NCBI GenBank assembly: GCA_031769625.1
Contig: JAUIMM010000040.1
Span: forward strand, 12,778,501-12,842,500
Source: Taudactylus pleione
Taxonomy: Eukaryota > Chordata > Amphibia > Anura > Myobatrachidae
DNA length: 64,000 nucleotides
Direction of reading: 5' to 3'
Shown: positions 35,392-46,600 of the stretch, piece by piece
Layout of the letters: each line of letters opens with the position of its first letter
How positions within the stretch are numbered: the first letter of the stretch is position 1
The notes under the pieces: model-generated
Seen by the model: only the letters and a program-made list of their open reading frames with translations
Told to the model about the DNA's origin: nothing
Database searches by the model: none
Position numbers and translations under genes: made by a program

Positions 35392-35804
35392 ATGTCTAGT
35401 GTGAGAGAGAGGAAATTCATTACTGGTTTTCTGGAGCTGTACAGAAGCCACGAATGTCTTTGGAAAATAAAAACAAAAGATTACTGCAACAAACAGAAAA
35501 AAGCTGCAGCCATAGACGACCTAGTGACGTTCAGCTTGCTCTATCACGATGAGGCGTGTCCCAAATGGGTAAAGGCCCGAATACAAAACCTGAGGAGTAA
35601 AAGAGCACAAAAAACAAATGGACTTGCCAGCATCAGGATCAGGGGCAGAAGACGTGTACACAAGTAAATGATTACTTTGATCTGCTCCGATTTATTCACG
35701 AACAGGAACCACAGAGAGCTTCACAAACTCTAATGGTGGAGAATGTGCCTGGAGAGCAGGGAGAGAACACACATGAAGCAGATCAACTGTCCTCTGTGGA
35801 TTTG
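35392..35804 (+). pseudogene. Harbinger MADF/Myb-like protein, first exon
   Basis: Harbinger elements carry a second gene whose product binds the transposon ends and helps bring the transposase to the nucleus and DNA. The exon starts MSSVRERKFITGFLELYRSH and continues ECLWKIKTKDYCNKQKKAAA with WVKARIQNLRSKRAQ, a MADF-like pattern of spaced Trp residues and a basic helix. A frameshift near 35650 moves the reading to DYFDLLRFIHEQEPQRASQT and onward. The exon ends at a consensus donor, TTG/GTAAGT (35805). The last 22 bases overlap, tail to tail, the end of the antisense transposase frame (stop at 35783-35785). Confidence 0.75.
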
Positions 35805-36603
35805 GTAAGTACAGACACAGTGCATACACACCATGCCAAATGTTTGCAACAAGCCCGACAGTTCAAAATTGTCCAAATTTGTTCACTAGAGACAGGCACT
35901 GCCCCGACTCCATTAAAATAGGCCAGATATTGCTCCCTGACCTCTTTAGGTCGCGCAGTGCCCGTTGACTCCAGATTTACTGGTGTTGCCACAGAGGGCA
36001 TTTGGACTGTCTCCTCTGGCTGGTCTGGGTTGTCTGGCATTGCTGTACCTGATGTCCTTTGTTGGATGGCTGTTTTACGCCTTAGAAAGTTGTGCAGGAC
36101 ACAGCATGCCAAGACAACCAAATTAATATTTTCCACATGAAGATTAATGGCGGTATGGAATATGTGGAATCGGTTACTCAGGATGCCAAAGGCGTTCTTC
36201 ACAATCCGCCGTGCCCTGGATAGCCGGTAATTGTATATCCGCTTTTCCTTGGTCAGGCTCCTTTGCGCGTGCGGCTTCAGCAAGTGTTTGTGTAGTGCAA
36301 ATGCCTCGTCAGCCACGAACAAAAAGTTAAGGCCATGGTTCGATAGAAGCAGGTATTTTTAAAGGACTCACCATCCGAAGTACGGCTATTTTCCCAATAT
36401 CTACAAAGATGAAGTTGGCATTCACCACTGCCATGAGTACAACACTAAAAAAAAACCCTTCTAGTTGTAATAAAAGGATCCGCTTATGGCAGGTGGGGTT
36501 ATGCGATATGCTTCCCATCGATTGCTCCACGGCAGTGTGGGAAATTCCACCTCCGATCAAATTCCTCACCAATGGTTTGCCACTCCTCCACTGTTGACGG
36601 GAA
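35783..36603 (-). pseudogene. Harbinger transposase, second exon (DDE domain), broken
   Basis: On the minus strand the exon starts after an acceptor (TTACTCTAG, at 36604) with [20 protein letters not shown], then [11 protein letters not shown] containing the first catalytic Asp, followed immediately by a stop. After frameshifts come VVNANFIFVDIGK with the second Asp, then LFVADEAFALHKHLLKPHAQ and RRIVKNAFGILSNRF. In this last block the expected catalytic Glu before NAFG is Lys (AAG). NLVVLACCVLHNFLRR is the conserved C-terminal block. The frame runs beyond the usual end of the family to a stop at 35783-35785. HARBI1-type domesticated genes are excluded by the TIRs and the damage. Confidence 0.85.
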
Positions 36604-37588
36604 CTAGAGTAAAAAAAAAGAAAAAATATATATTAAAACATGATATTTATGCTTTTTTATTCTCTCTTCCAACAGTCTGTAACACTTAACCAGCACCTGA
36701 GCGATAGCCCCCAAATGTCTGCCAGAAGTGAAAGCGAGGCAAAATGTAGTCAGCCTCCTTCCCAAAGATGTTATCGACGCAAGACCCAGTCACAGCCATC
36801 GAGACTATTGTAAGTCGAGCAGGCCCTCCAAAAAAACCAGGACGTTTGATAATCTGGGCACACATATTGCCGGTAGTTTCCGGGCTATGGATCCGGATCA
36901 ACAGATACACGCTGAGCGGATCATATATGACACTGTCATAAGGGGAAAAACAAAAAAATGGCCAGCACCACAAGGTTTACTGACGAACCTCTGCCCCAGC
37001 CAACTGTGCAGTCAGTTCTGAATATTGTGCCCTCCACATCACAATCAAACTCGCCACCCAGCTACCAGCCCACAACACTGATGGGACCAACCCCATCCTA
37101 TCCTACTGTCAGGGTTCAGCCTAGGATCGGCTATCTCTCACCTCCGTGCCGGCTTCCCCTGACTTCCTTGTGGTCAGACGTCTGGTGCATTGAGGGGTGA
37201 GATGCTGAGTATTCTGCCTTAGGTGCTTTTGCGGACTTCCACAGTCGGCTGTGTGTTTTGGGGATCGGAGCTCCCATCGTGGGCGCGCCATTACAGTTCC
37301 ACTCATGTGACAGTCGTCCTAACCAATGGTAGCATGATCTCAGTCAGCTGACGCTGTGCTCCAATTATCTGCTTCACCTGGGTATAAATCCGCCCCCAGA
37401 ACTCCAGGAAGTTGCCTGATCAGCAATTGTCTCTCCTATGTGCTAGCAGAGTCTTGTTCTCACGTTTTAATCTCCAGTATCTTCCTGTGAGCAGCAGTGC
37501 GACCAACATCTCTGCCTGGGTACTAAATCTCCAGTATTTCCTGTAAGCAGCAGTGCAACTATACATCCCTGCATGTGTACCAAAACTA

Positions 37589-39675
37589 GTTTCAGGGAGA
37601 CTACAACCAGGAGTACATAGCGCCGCAAGGCGAGCCGTTGAGGAGGTGTGTCATGCTCCACCCAAAGGGCATATCTAGACCCACCTATGGGTGTATCTAT
37701 TGACACTCAGGGGTGTGGTCTGCAGCGGAAGGTGAAAAGTTCTAAGTGCAGCATTTGTGTATGGATGGCATGTTTAGCCACAAAAAATCGCTAATTTATA
37801 CAATTATTGACATTGTGTACGAGTCAGAATCATCCCCAGTATGTGACACTGATTGACTCAATGTTTTAAAAATATTATGTCTGAGGACTCATTTTGATTG
37901 AGTGTTTGGGCACACAGAGGGCAGTGCCAGCCTATGCACACAGAAGACAATTAAAGCCTATACACACAAGAGGCAGTGCCAGCCTATAGAGCTCCAGTAG
38001 GTAGAACCACATACATTCACCCTGACACCGGGCACTCCTTCTCACAGCTCCAAGCTGCCTCTTCGCTGTCACTCTCCATACCAGAGCTGTTCTCTGTAAC
38101 ATCTGAGTCAAAGCCTGCCCGTGGAGCTGCTTGCTAGCTGGTCCAGTTCAATGTGCAGGGCCTCGGCAGCCCGTCGTCTCCGCACTGAGCCAGCAGCTCC
38201 ACCAGTCCGGACAGCTGCTGCCTGACATGCTGTTCCACCTGCTTGGCCTGGATCAAAGTCTGTGTCCCACCTCCCACTCATATATATACCCCAGCCCTGC
38301 CCCAGCCACCTACCTCTCACACATGATGCTCCTGCTTCACCCACCTCATTCTCAAATATATACCCCAGCCTTTCCCCATTCACCTTCCTCTCACACATAT
38401 ATGCTCCTGCCCCAGCCACCTCACTCTCACATATATACCCCAGCAATGCCCAACCCACCTCACTCTCACATATATACCTCAGCAATGCCCCACCCACCTC
38501 ACTCTCACATATATACCCTAGCAACGCCCCAGCCACCTCACTCTCCCATATATACCCCAGCAACGTCCCAGTCACCTCACTCTCACATATATACCCCAGC
38601 AATGCCCCACCCACCTCACTCTCACATATATACCCCAGCAACGCCCCAGCCACCTCACTCTCACATATATACCCAAGCAACGTCCCAGTCACCTCACTCT
38701 CACATATATACCCCAGCAATGCCCCAACCACTTCCCTCACATATATACCCCAGCAATGCCCCAACCACTTCCCTCACATATATACCCCAGCAATGCCCCA
38801 ACCACTTCCCTCACATATATACCCCAGCAATGCCCCAACCACTTCCCTCACATATATACCCCAGCAATGCCCCAACCACTTCCCTCACATATATATCCCA
38901 GCAATGCCCTCTCACACATACCCCAGCTCTGCCCTTGCCACCTCCCTCTTACACACATATACCCAGCCCTGCCCTATCCAGCTCTCACATATATACCCCA
39001 GCCCATCCACCTCCATCTCACACATATACCTCAGCCTTGCCCCATCCACCTAACTCACAAATATATTGACCCTGCCCCAGCCACCTTCTGCTCACCCACA
39101 TATACCCAAGCCCTGTCCCAGCTACCTCCTGCTCACACACATTAACCCTAGCTCTGCCCCATTCACTTACCACACACCTCTCTTTCTTTGTTTCTCTACC
39201 CTGGTAGCGCTAAAATAGGGAGAGCAGCGGCCGGTGGGGTCTGTCCAGCTCCAGTTCTAAGGTGGAGGTGCATGTGGGGCTGCCGGCTAGCGCGGGTCGG
39301 GAGGCGAGCAGCAACAGTATCAGGTGCATTGGGACTTAGTGCACCGAGGATGAAACACAATTACACAGTAGCTGGCCCCGCTCTGGCACCCGGGGGAGGA
39401 GCTGTCACATGCGAGGAAACACCTCCTTTTTACAATCACGGTGCATACTAGCTTTTGTCAGTAGTAATACTGTATAGCTGGGACACTCTCCTCTTCTACT
39501 CCCTGCGTGCTGTTATTCCACGCCTGCCGCCGCCCCGTCCCATCCGGACTTGCGCATGCGCAGTCCAGAGTCCTGACGTGGTACTGGGGAATCCGGGGGA
39601 TTTATTTAACTTTGCGAGGTAGCGGGAGACTGCATAGCAACCCGGAAGTCTCCCGCAGTAATCGGGAGGGTAGGC
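37589..39675. mobile_element. Nested insertion carrying a 36-39 bp minisatellite
   Basis: Bounded tentatively by AACTA (37584-37588 and 39676-39680), it separates tandem units of the surrounding LTR. Its ends (GTTTCAGGGAGAC and GAGGGTAGGC) do not identify a superfamily. It includes the array at 38270-39130. Confidence 0.45.
38270..39130. repeat. Minisatellite, 36-39 bp unit
   Basis: Repeated CTCACATATATACCCCAGCA, AATGCCCCA and CCACCTCACTCT phrases. The unit lengths are multiples of three, so long open frames (312 and 263 codons on plus, 218 on minus) run through it. They have repeat composition only and are not annotated as genes. Confidence 0.9.
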
Positions 39676-40954
39676 AACTATGCTGTGTACTACATCTCCA
39701 GCGTTTCCTGTGAGCAGCAGTGCAACTATACATCCCTGCCTGTGTACTAAATCTCCAGTCTTTCGTATGAGCAGCAGTGCGACCAACATCTCTGCCTGTG
39801 TACTTAGCCTCCAGTGTCTCCTGTGAGCAACAGTAAAATTTCATCTAAGCCTACGTACTAACTACCAGTGCCATTCCGTGTGGCAAACGTCCGTCCACAC
39901 ACCTTTCCCTGTGTATTCCTTGTGTGTTAACCTTTGGTGCAAAAGTGCATCTGCACGCCACTTCTTGTGAACTCCTCAAGTGCCATCCAGTTGTGCAAAA
40001 GTGCGTCAGTACACTATTCCTGGAGTACTCTTCAAGTACCATCTTTTAGTGTAACTCCTTGTGTAGTAGTGCCTTTGCTAGGTACTTCCTCTGGGCCACT
40101 GATATTTGAGTCTCTATTCCCACAGGGCTTGGAAAGCTGGTCAAAGGACCGCGACCTGCCTGCAGGGTGCAGCTAAGCCCATATCCCACTTGGAGGAGTC
40201 ACTGGTGAACACCTCCCTGCAGGTTAGACTCCGCACATTTGACCAGGTCTCATCAACATCCAAGACCTGTGGATGAGGAGTTCTGATATCCAGGCCTCTT
40301 GCCCCGAATTCCTCCAAACTCAAGATCACAACCCCTCAGTAGGGGGTTCCAGAACGCCAATCCTGACACCTACACCCCGTCCCACTTTCCCTACTCCCCA
40401 AACCACTTACCCCTCCACATCCTCAAAGGCTCTCTACAGAGCCATGCAGGAGGTGGACAAGGAGCCACCTCAATTATTCAATTTCTGACATGTTTTTTTT
40501 TATTGTTTATATTTGCTCCTAAAAATATCAACAAGTTTTATCTCTCCCAATAGCTACTCTATGCTATATGGTGGTGATGACGCAGTATGGACACGGTTAC
40601 AAAACATATGGAGTAAGGACAGATTGTTGGATGCCGGGGCCATAATCTGGAGTTGCGCCATATATTTCTTGGCCAATTCAATCCGACGTCTGACCCACCA
40701 TATACCATAGAGCAGAATAGCTATTGGGACAGATAAAAATTGTTGATAACGTACTTTTTATACCATGTTGGCTAATAACATATTAAAATGCAGCCATGTT
40801 GGTAGCTTTTCATTTCAAATATGCAGCCATAAAGGTTGCCACATTACATATATACACCCATGTTGGCTGCTTTGTTTCTACATTTTGTTTAAAAAAAAAC
40901 AAAAAAAACCCCATTTTCTTTAACCAGAAAAACATGTGTAGTGTTTTTACTCAC

Positions 40955-41290
40955 CTTAAAGTAGTGGTACTTCAGGACATTCACAATGGCTTTGCAGGTG
41001 TCCGGAATGATGTACCCCAAAGCCTGGGGGGAAATGAGGGTCCCAAACTTCAGGTCTTCAAAGGACCTTCCTGTAGCCAGGTACCTCAGGGTAGCAATGA
41101 GCCTCTCCTCAGCAGGGATGGCCCTCCTCATATTTGTATCCTGCCTCCAGATATAGGAGGTCACCAGGCGTAGCAACTCCTGGAAGGTGGCGTCATCCAT
41201 GCGCAGGTAGTTGCGGTAATCGTCCAGGTTGTTCTCCCAAATCTCCATCAGCAGCGGCATGTGGGAGCGAGATTCCTCCTCATCAGCCAC
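40955..41290 (-). pseudogene. Harbinger transposase, first exon
   Basis: This minus-strand exon reads ADEEESRSHMPLLMEIWENN, then DDYRNYLRMDDATFQELLRL, IWRQDTNMRRAIPAEERLIA and TLRYLATGRSFEDLKFG with SPQALGYIIPDTCKAIVNVL. This is the helix-turn-helix N-terminal region of PIF/Harbinger transposases. It ends YHYFK at a donor AAG/GTGAGT (40954-40949), in phase with the FPST start of the second exon. The start is uncertain: the frame continues upstream into acidic residues, and an ATG at about 41330 is in a different frame, which suggests a small indel. The intron of about 4.35 kb contains, antisense, the second MADF exon and the LTR-like insertion. Confidence 0.82.
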
Positions 41291-41770
41291 TCCTTCATCC
41301 AGCAGGACCTCATCCTCCTCCTTTCCTCAGCTCCATCACCTTTCAGCTTCATCTAACAATAGGTTAGCAGAAGCTTATAGCGATAGGAATCCATCACCAC
41401 AGAATAGAATGTAGTATAGAACACACTTTGTAAAAGGCAAGCCAAAAACAAAGCAGAGCAATGTACAGCGTTCAGCAGGTATAAACCAAGCCTCACTAGT
41501 CACAGAGCAGAATGTGCACAGACCTAAAATGGCGCCTGTCTTTTATACCCCCTAGTGAAGCCCTCCCATTATTAAAATTGCAGCAGATGAATCGTGGGCT
41601 GTTTACTGCAAATGATATATCGTTTACGACCCATCTATATAATTTGGTCATTTGTACAATCGCTCCATGTGTGGGCACAATATCGTATGACCGGGAGAGT
41701 TCAGGAATTCAAGAGAAATCGCAAACGAGATTGGATCATTTGCAAATTGCACCATGTATGGGGGCCTTAA

Positions 41771-42179
41771 GGTTATTACGTCGTTCACTCTCCCTGCAGC
41801 TCATCCTTCTGTACAAATTGCAGCCTCAATAATCTACTTCCCTCTTGTGAACACACAAGCTTTTTACTTATCTATATAAATTGACAATAACACACTCAAC
41901 CTGTTGCCATAAAAAACTTTCATACACCTCCCACAACTATATTTATATCTCTCTCCTTCACTCTACTTATATTAGCTGGTGACAAATCTAGGCCCTACCC
42001 ACATGCCCCACTCACAACAGAATATAAATCCAGCAAACCTAAGACGCATCACATGGTAATAGTAAAGGAGCTAGAGTAGGAATATTACTGTTCCAATCTT
42101 TTACATACACAGTTCTCCATCACTCACATTTACATAATTTGAAGTACATTCTATAAGGACTTTCAGCCCTTTCTCTCTG
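41771..42179. other. Intergenic, no gene recognised
   Basis: Sequence between the Harbinger element and the LINE fragment. Its last part probably belongs to the LINE, but no motif is readable. Confidence 0.4.
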
Positions 42180-43085
42180 CGCATTGTTGCTATCACCCAC
42201 CTGGGTAACCCCAACAATTTCTGGAACATTTGTTTGCCTGGCTACCTCACTTCCTATCTTCTGACATCTCCATCATCATCATGGGTGATTTCAATATCCC
42301 AATTGACAGTCCACAATCTCCTCATGCCTCCAAAATTCTCTCTCTAACCTCCTCTCTTGGCCTCTCCCAATGGACTGACTCCTCTACTCATCAGGAGAGC
42401 CACTGCCTTGATCTTGTATTCACCAGACTATGCTCAGTTTCTGAAATCACTAACGCTCCTTTCCCTCTCAAATCACAACCTTATCACCTACACACTCTCC
42501 TCCATTACGTCAACTACAATGTCAATCAAATCAACCAAGCCTCCTCAAACCCGCAGAAATATTAATGCTATTAATTTTCAACAACTAGTTACCTCTCTGT
42601 AACAATTACTCTTACCAATTTCTATGTTCACTTCTCCTGAGACAGCTGTATCACACCTGAACCAAACCTTAGAAATAGCTCTTGATGAAGTGGCTCCAGC
42701 TACCCATCACACTCCACGTAGCCTTAGACCTCAACCGTGGCATTCCAAATTAACAAGACACCTACAAAAACTCTCACGTACAGTAGAAAGTCAGTGGCGT
42801 AAATCTCGTAATCCATACATATCAGACTATCTACCACTCTTATCGTAATGTTCTGGACACTGCCAAACATATTTCCAATCTCTCATCTCTACCCAAGCCT
42901 CTAACCCCAAGCAACTTTTTAATACATTTAAATCACTTCTTACCCCTCCCTCACTCAACCCACCTGCTACTATCAGTGCACAAGATCTTGCTTCCTATTT
43001 CAAGGACAAGATTGATAATATTCTAAATGAAAAAGTGGGCTTTTCACAACATCAGGATAAATCAGTTGATGACACCTGGAAGCCA
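42180..43085 (+). pseudogene. L2-like LINE endonuclease fragment
   Basis: The plus strand reads VAITHLGNPNNFWNI, then IIIMGDFNIPIDSPQSPHAS with the conserved GDFN of APE endonucleases, LGLSQWTDSSTHQESHCLDL and VFTRL. After a frameshift come SPETAVSHLNQTLEIALDEV, AP and PQPWHSKLTRHLQKLSRTV with ESQWRKSRN, and then PKQLFNTFKSLLTPPS with LASYFKDKIDNI just before the RT would start. The order is that of CR1/L2-type LINEs. The RT itself is missing, so the fragment is truncated at both ends. It lies just upstream of the hAT element. Confidence 0.78.
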
Positions 43086-43315
43086 TTTCTATTGGTTTAA
43101 CATGATCATGTGTAGTAAACAAAACACTGTAATGGAAAAAATATGACTATAGGTTCGTAATTATACTAGGGGTGAGCGGGTTCAGATTTCTGAAATCCGA
43201 ACCCCCCCGAGCCCCCCCGATCCGAGTCAGGCTCGACTTTTCCCGCCTGACTCGGATCTGAAATCGAGGCAAAACGTCATCATCCCGCCTTCCGAGTCTC
43301 GCGGGTTTTGGATCC

Positions 43316-43323
43316 TATATAAG
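43316..43323 (+). promoter_or_regulatory. Candidate TATA box of the hAT element
   Basis: TATATAAG lies about 150 bases inside the left end, in the sense orientation for the transposase. It follows a GC-rich stretch and precedes short GTGTAGTGTAGT repeats. It is the only TATA-like site between the left end and the array. Its role is inferred from position. Confidence 0.5.
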
Positions 43324-43654
43324 GTACCCGCATCTGCGCCATTTTCTCACTCGGCTGTGGACAGTGAAGAGGGAGGGTGGGAGTTAGGGCTGTGTAGTGT
43401 AGTGTAGTGTAGTGCTGCTGTTGTCCACTACTTCAAAGTCCATAGGGGCTGGCTGTGTTGTGCTGTGCTGCTGTTGTTAATAGGGGCTGTGTCCACTACT
43501 TCAAAGTCCATAGGGGCTGGCTGGACTGTGTTGTGCAGTCAGTTCTCCATAGGGGCTGTGTCCACTCCAAAGTCCTGTGCAGTGTCCCAGTCCTAAAGGG
43601 GTGCTGTAGTGTTGTCCAGGGGGTGCTCTGTCCATCAGGGGTGCTCCCCCCAAG

Positions 43655-46600
43655 TGCTAAAAAAAAAAAATATATTTTCTGTGTTTGTGAATTGTGTGCG
43701 CAGTAGCCGCACGTGCATCAACAAAGTAGTGCCAAGCGTGCGCCTGTGTCATAAGTAAAGGGCCGGCTGGCTTGACCGTTAAGGGTGCTGTAACCCCCGA
43801 AAGAACACTCCAGTCCAAACCAAAAAAAAAATTATTTTCTGTGTTTGTGAATTGTGTGCGCAGTAGCCGCACGTGCATCAACAAAGTAGTGCCAAGCGTG
43901 CGCCTGTGTCATAAGTAAAGGGCCGGCTGGCTTGACCGTTAAAGGGTGCTGTAACCCCCAAAGTACACTCCAGTCCAAACCAAAAAAAAAATTATTTTCT
44001 GTGTTTGTGAATTGTGCGCGCAGTAGCCGCACGTGCATCAACAAAGTAGTGCCAAGCGTGCGTCTGTGTCATAAGTAAAGGGCCGGCTGGCTTGACCGTT
44101 AAGGGTGCTGTAACCCCCGAAAGTACACTCCAGTCCAAACCAAAAAAAAAATGATTTTCTGTGTTTGTGAATTGTGTGCGCAGTAGCCGCACGTGCATCA
44201 ACAAAGTAGTGCCAAGCGTGCGCCTGTGTCATAAGTAAAGGGCCGGCTGGCTTGACCGTTAAAGGGTGCTGTAACCCCCAAAGTACACTCCAGTCCAAAC
44301 CAAAAAAAAAATTATTTTCTGTGTTTGTGAATTGTGTGCGCAGTAGCCGCACGTGCATCAACAAAGTAGTGCCAAGCGTGCGCCTGTGTCATAAGTAAAG
44401 GGCCAGCTGGCATGACCGTTAAGGGTGCTGTAACCCCCGAAAGTACACTCCAGTCCAAACCAAAAAAAAAATTATTTTCTGTGTTTGTGAATTGTGTGCG
44501 CAGTAGCCGCACGTGCATCAACAAAGTAGTGCCAAGCGTGCGCCTGTGTCATAAGTAAAGGGCCAGCTGGCTTGACCGTTAAGGGTGCTGTAACCCCCGA
44601 AAGTACACTCCAGTCCAAACCAAAAAAAAAATTATTTTCTGTGTTTGTGAATTGTGTGCGCAGTAGCCGCACGTGCATCAAAGTAATGCCAAGCGTGCGC
44701 CTGTGTCATAAGTAAAGGGCCGGCTGGCTTGACCGTTAAAGGGTGCTGTAACCCCCAAAGTACACTCCAGTCCAAACCAAAAAAAAAATTATTTTCTGTG
44801 TTTGTGAATTGTGTGCGCAGTAGCCGCACGTGCATCAACAAAGTAGTGCCAAGCGTGCGCCTGTGTCATAAGTAAAGGGCCGGCTGGCTTGACCGTTAAA
44901 GGGTGCTGTAACCCCCAAAGTACACTCCAGTCCAAACCAAAAAAAAAATTATTTTCTGTGTTTGTGAATAGTGTGCGCAGTAGCCGCACGTGCATCAACA
45001 AAGTAGTGCCAAGCGTGCGCCTGTGTCATAAGTAAAGGGCCGGCTGGCTTGACCGTTAAGGGTGCTGTAACCCCCGAAAGTACACTCCAGTATAAACCCA
45101 AAAAAAAATTATTTTCTGTGTTTGTGAATTGTGTGCGCAGTAGCCGCACGTGCATCAACAAAGTAGTGCCAAGCGTGCGCCTGTGTCATAAGTAAAGGGC
45201 CGGCTGGCTTGACCGTTAAAGGGTGCAGTAACCCCCAAAGTACACTCCAGTCCAAACCAAAAAAAAAATTATTTTCTGTGTTTGTGAATTGTGTGCGCTG
45301 TAGCCGCACGTGCTTCAACAAAGTAGTGCCAAGCGTGCGCCTGTATTATAAGTAAAGGGCCGGCTGGCTTGACCATTAAGGGTGCTGTAACCCCTGAAAG
45401 TACACTCCAGTCCAAACCAAAAAAAAAATTATTTTCTGTGTTTGTGAATTGTGTGCGCAGTAGCCGCACGTGCATCAACAAAGTAGTGCCAAGCGTGCGC
45501 CTGTGTCATAAGTAAAGGGCCGGCTGGCTTGACCGTTAAAGGGTGCTGTAACCCCCAAAGTACACTCCAGTCCAAACCAAAAAAAAAATTATTTTCTGTG
45601 TTTGTGAATTGTGCGCGCAGTAGCCGCACGTGCATCAACAAAGTAGTGCCAAGCGTGCGTCTGTGTCATAAGTAAAGGGCCGGCTGGCTTGACCGTTAAG
45701 GGTGCTGTAACCCCCGAAAGTACACTCCAGTCCAAACCAAAAAAAAAATTATTTTCTGTGTTTGTGAATTGTGTGCGCAGTAGCCGCACGTGCATCAACA
45801 AAGTAGTGCCAAGCGTGCGCCTGTGTCATAAGTAAAGGGCCAGCTGGCTTGACCGTTAAGGGTGCTGTAACCCCCGAAAGTACACTCCAGTCCAAACCAA
45901 AAAAAAAATTATTTTCTGTGTTTGTGAATTGTGTGCGCAGTAGCCGCACGTGCATCAACAAAGTAGTGCCAAGCGTGCGCCTGTGTCATAAGTAAAGGGC
46001 CAGCTGGCTTGACCGTTAAGGGTGCTGTAACCCCCAAAGTACACTCCAGTCCAAACCAAAAAAAATATTGTTTTCTGTGTTTGTGAATTGTGTGCGCAGT
46101 AGCCGCACGTGCATCAACAAAGTAGTGCCAAGCGTGCGCCTGTGTCATAAGTAAAGGGCCGGCTGGCTTGACCGTTAAAGGGTGCTGTAACCCCCAAAGT
46201 ACACTCCAGTCCAAACCAAAAAAAAAATTATTTTCTGTGTTTGTGAATTGTGTGCGCAGTAGCCGCACGTGCATCAACAAAGTAGTGCCAAGCGTGCGCC
46301 TGTGTCATAAGTAAAGGGCCGGCTGGCTTGACCGTTAAAGGGTGCTGTAACCCCCAAAGTACACTCCAGTCCAAACCAAAAAAAAAATTATTTTCTGTGT
46401 TTGTGAATTGTGTGCGCAGTAGCCGCACGTGCATCAACAAAGTAGTGCCAAGCGTGCGCCTGTGTCATAAGTAAAGGGCCGGCTGGCTTGACCGTTAAGG
46501 GTGCTGTAACCCCCGAAAGTACACTACAGTCCAAACCAAAAAAAAAATTATTTTCTGTGTTTGTGAATTGTGTGCGCAGTAGCCGCACGTGCATCAACAA

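Larger units (their letters stand above)
37107..40368. mobile_element. LTR-like insertion in the MADF exon, itself interrupted
   Basis: It begins TGTCAGGGTTCAGCC, ends CCAATCCTGACA, and is flanked by CCTAC on both sides (37102-37106 and 40369-40373). A TATA-like GGGTATAAATCCGC lies at about 37380. Tandem units of about 57 bp (ATCTCCAGT...CCTGTGAGCAGCAGTGC...) occur at about 37471-37585 and resume at about 39698-39840. The repeat is therefore split by a second insertion of about 2.1 kb, probably 37589-39675, where AACTA is found on both sides. No retroviral coding region is present, so it is best read as a solo LTR. Confidence 0.65.
36676..40488 (+). pseudogene. Harbinger MADF/Myb-like protein, second exon split by an LTR-like insertion
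   Basis: The acceptor TCTTCCAACAG ends at 36675, in phase with the first exon. The reading passes SVTLNQHLSDSPQMSARSES, then after frameshifts TFDNLGTHIAGSFRAMDPDQ and IHAERIIYDTVIRGKTKK, a conserved C-terminal helix region of these proteins, and a Pro/Ser/Thr-rich stretch. At 37106 an insertion (37107-40368) interrupts it. After the insertion the frame resumes PRPTFPTPQTTYPSTSS and ends PPQLFNF, with a stop at 40486-40488. Removing the insertion together with one CCTAC copy leaves the frame continuous, so the insertion came after the coding region was established. Confidence 0.75.
33018..41767. mobile_element. PIF/Harbinger transposon with nested insertions
   Basis: The terminal inverted repeats are AGGCCCCCATACACGGTG at the left and the complement of CACCATGTATGGGGGCCT at the right. 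They are flanked by TAA (33015-33017 and 41768-41770), the 3-bp duplication typical of the superfamily. The element encodes the expected two genes: a MADF/Myb-like DNA-binding protein on plus (exons at 35392 and 36676) and a DDE transposase on minus (exons at 41290 and 36603). Later additions inside it are a TTAGGG-core element (about 33205-33785), a 45-bp minisatellite (about 33940-35165) and an LTR-like insertion (37107-40368). Both genes are broken. Confidence 0.88.

Noticed and set aside
38108..39145. Frames of 312, 263 and 218 codons on opposite strands
   Set aside because: They are created by a minisatellite whose 36-39 bp unit is a multiple of three. Both strands are open at once.
35392..41290. 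A functional HARBI1-like or MADF host gene
   Set aside because: Both reading frames are broken and lie between transposon inverted repeats with a TAA duplication, so they are transposon genes rather than domesticated ones.
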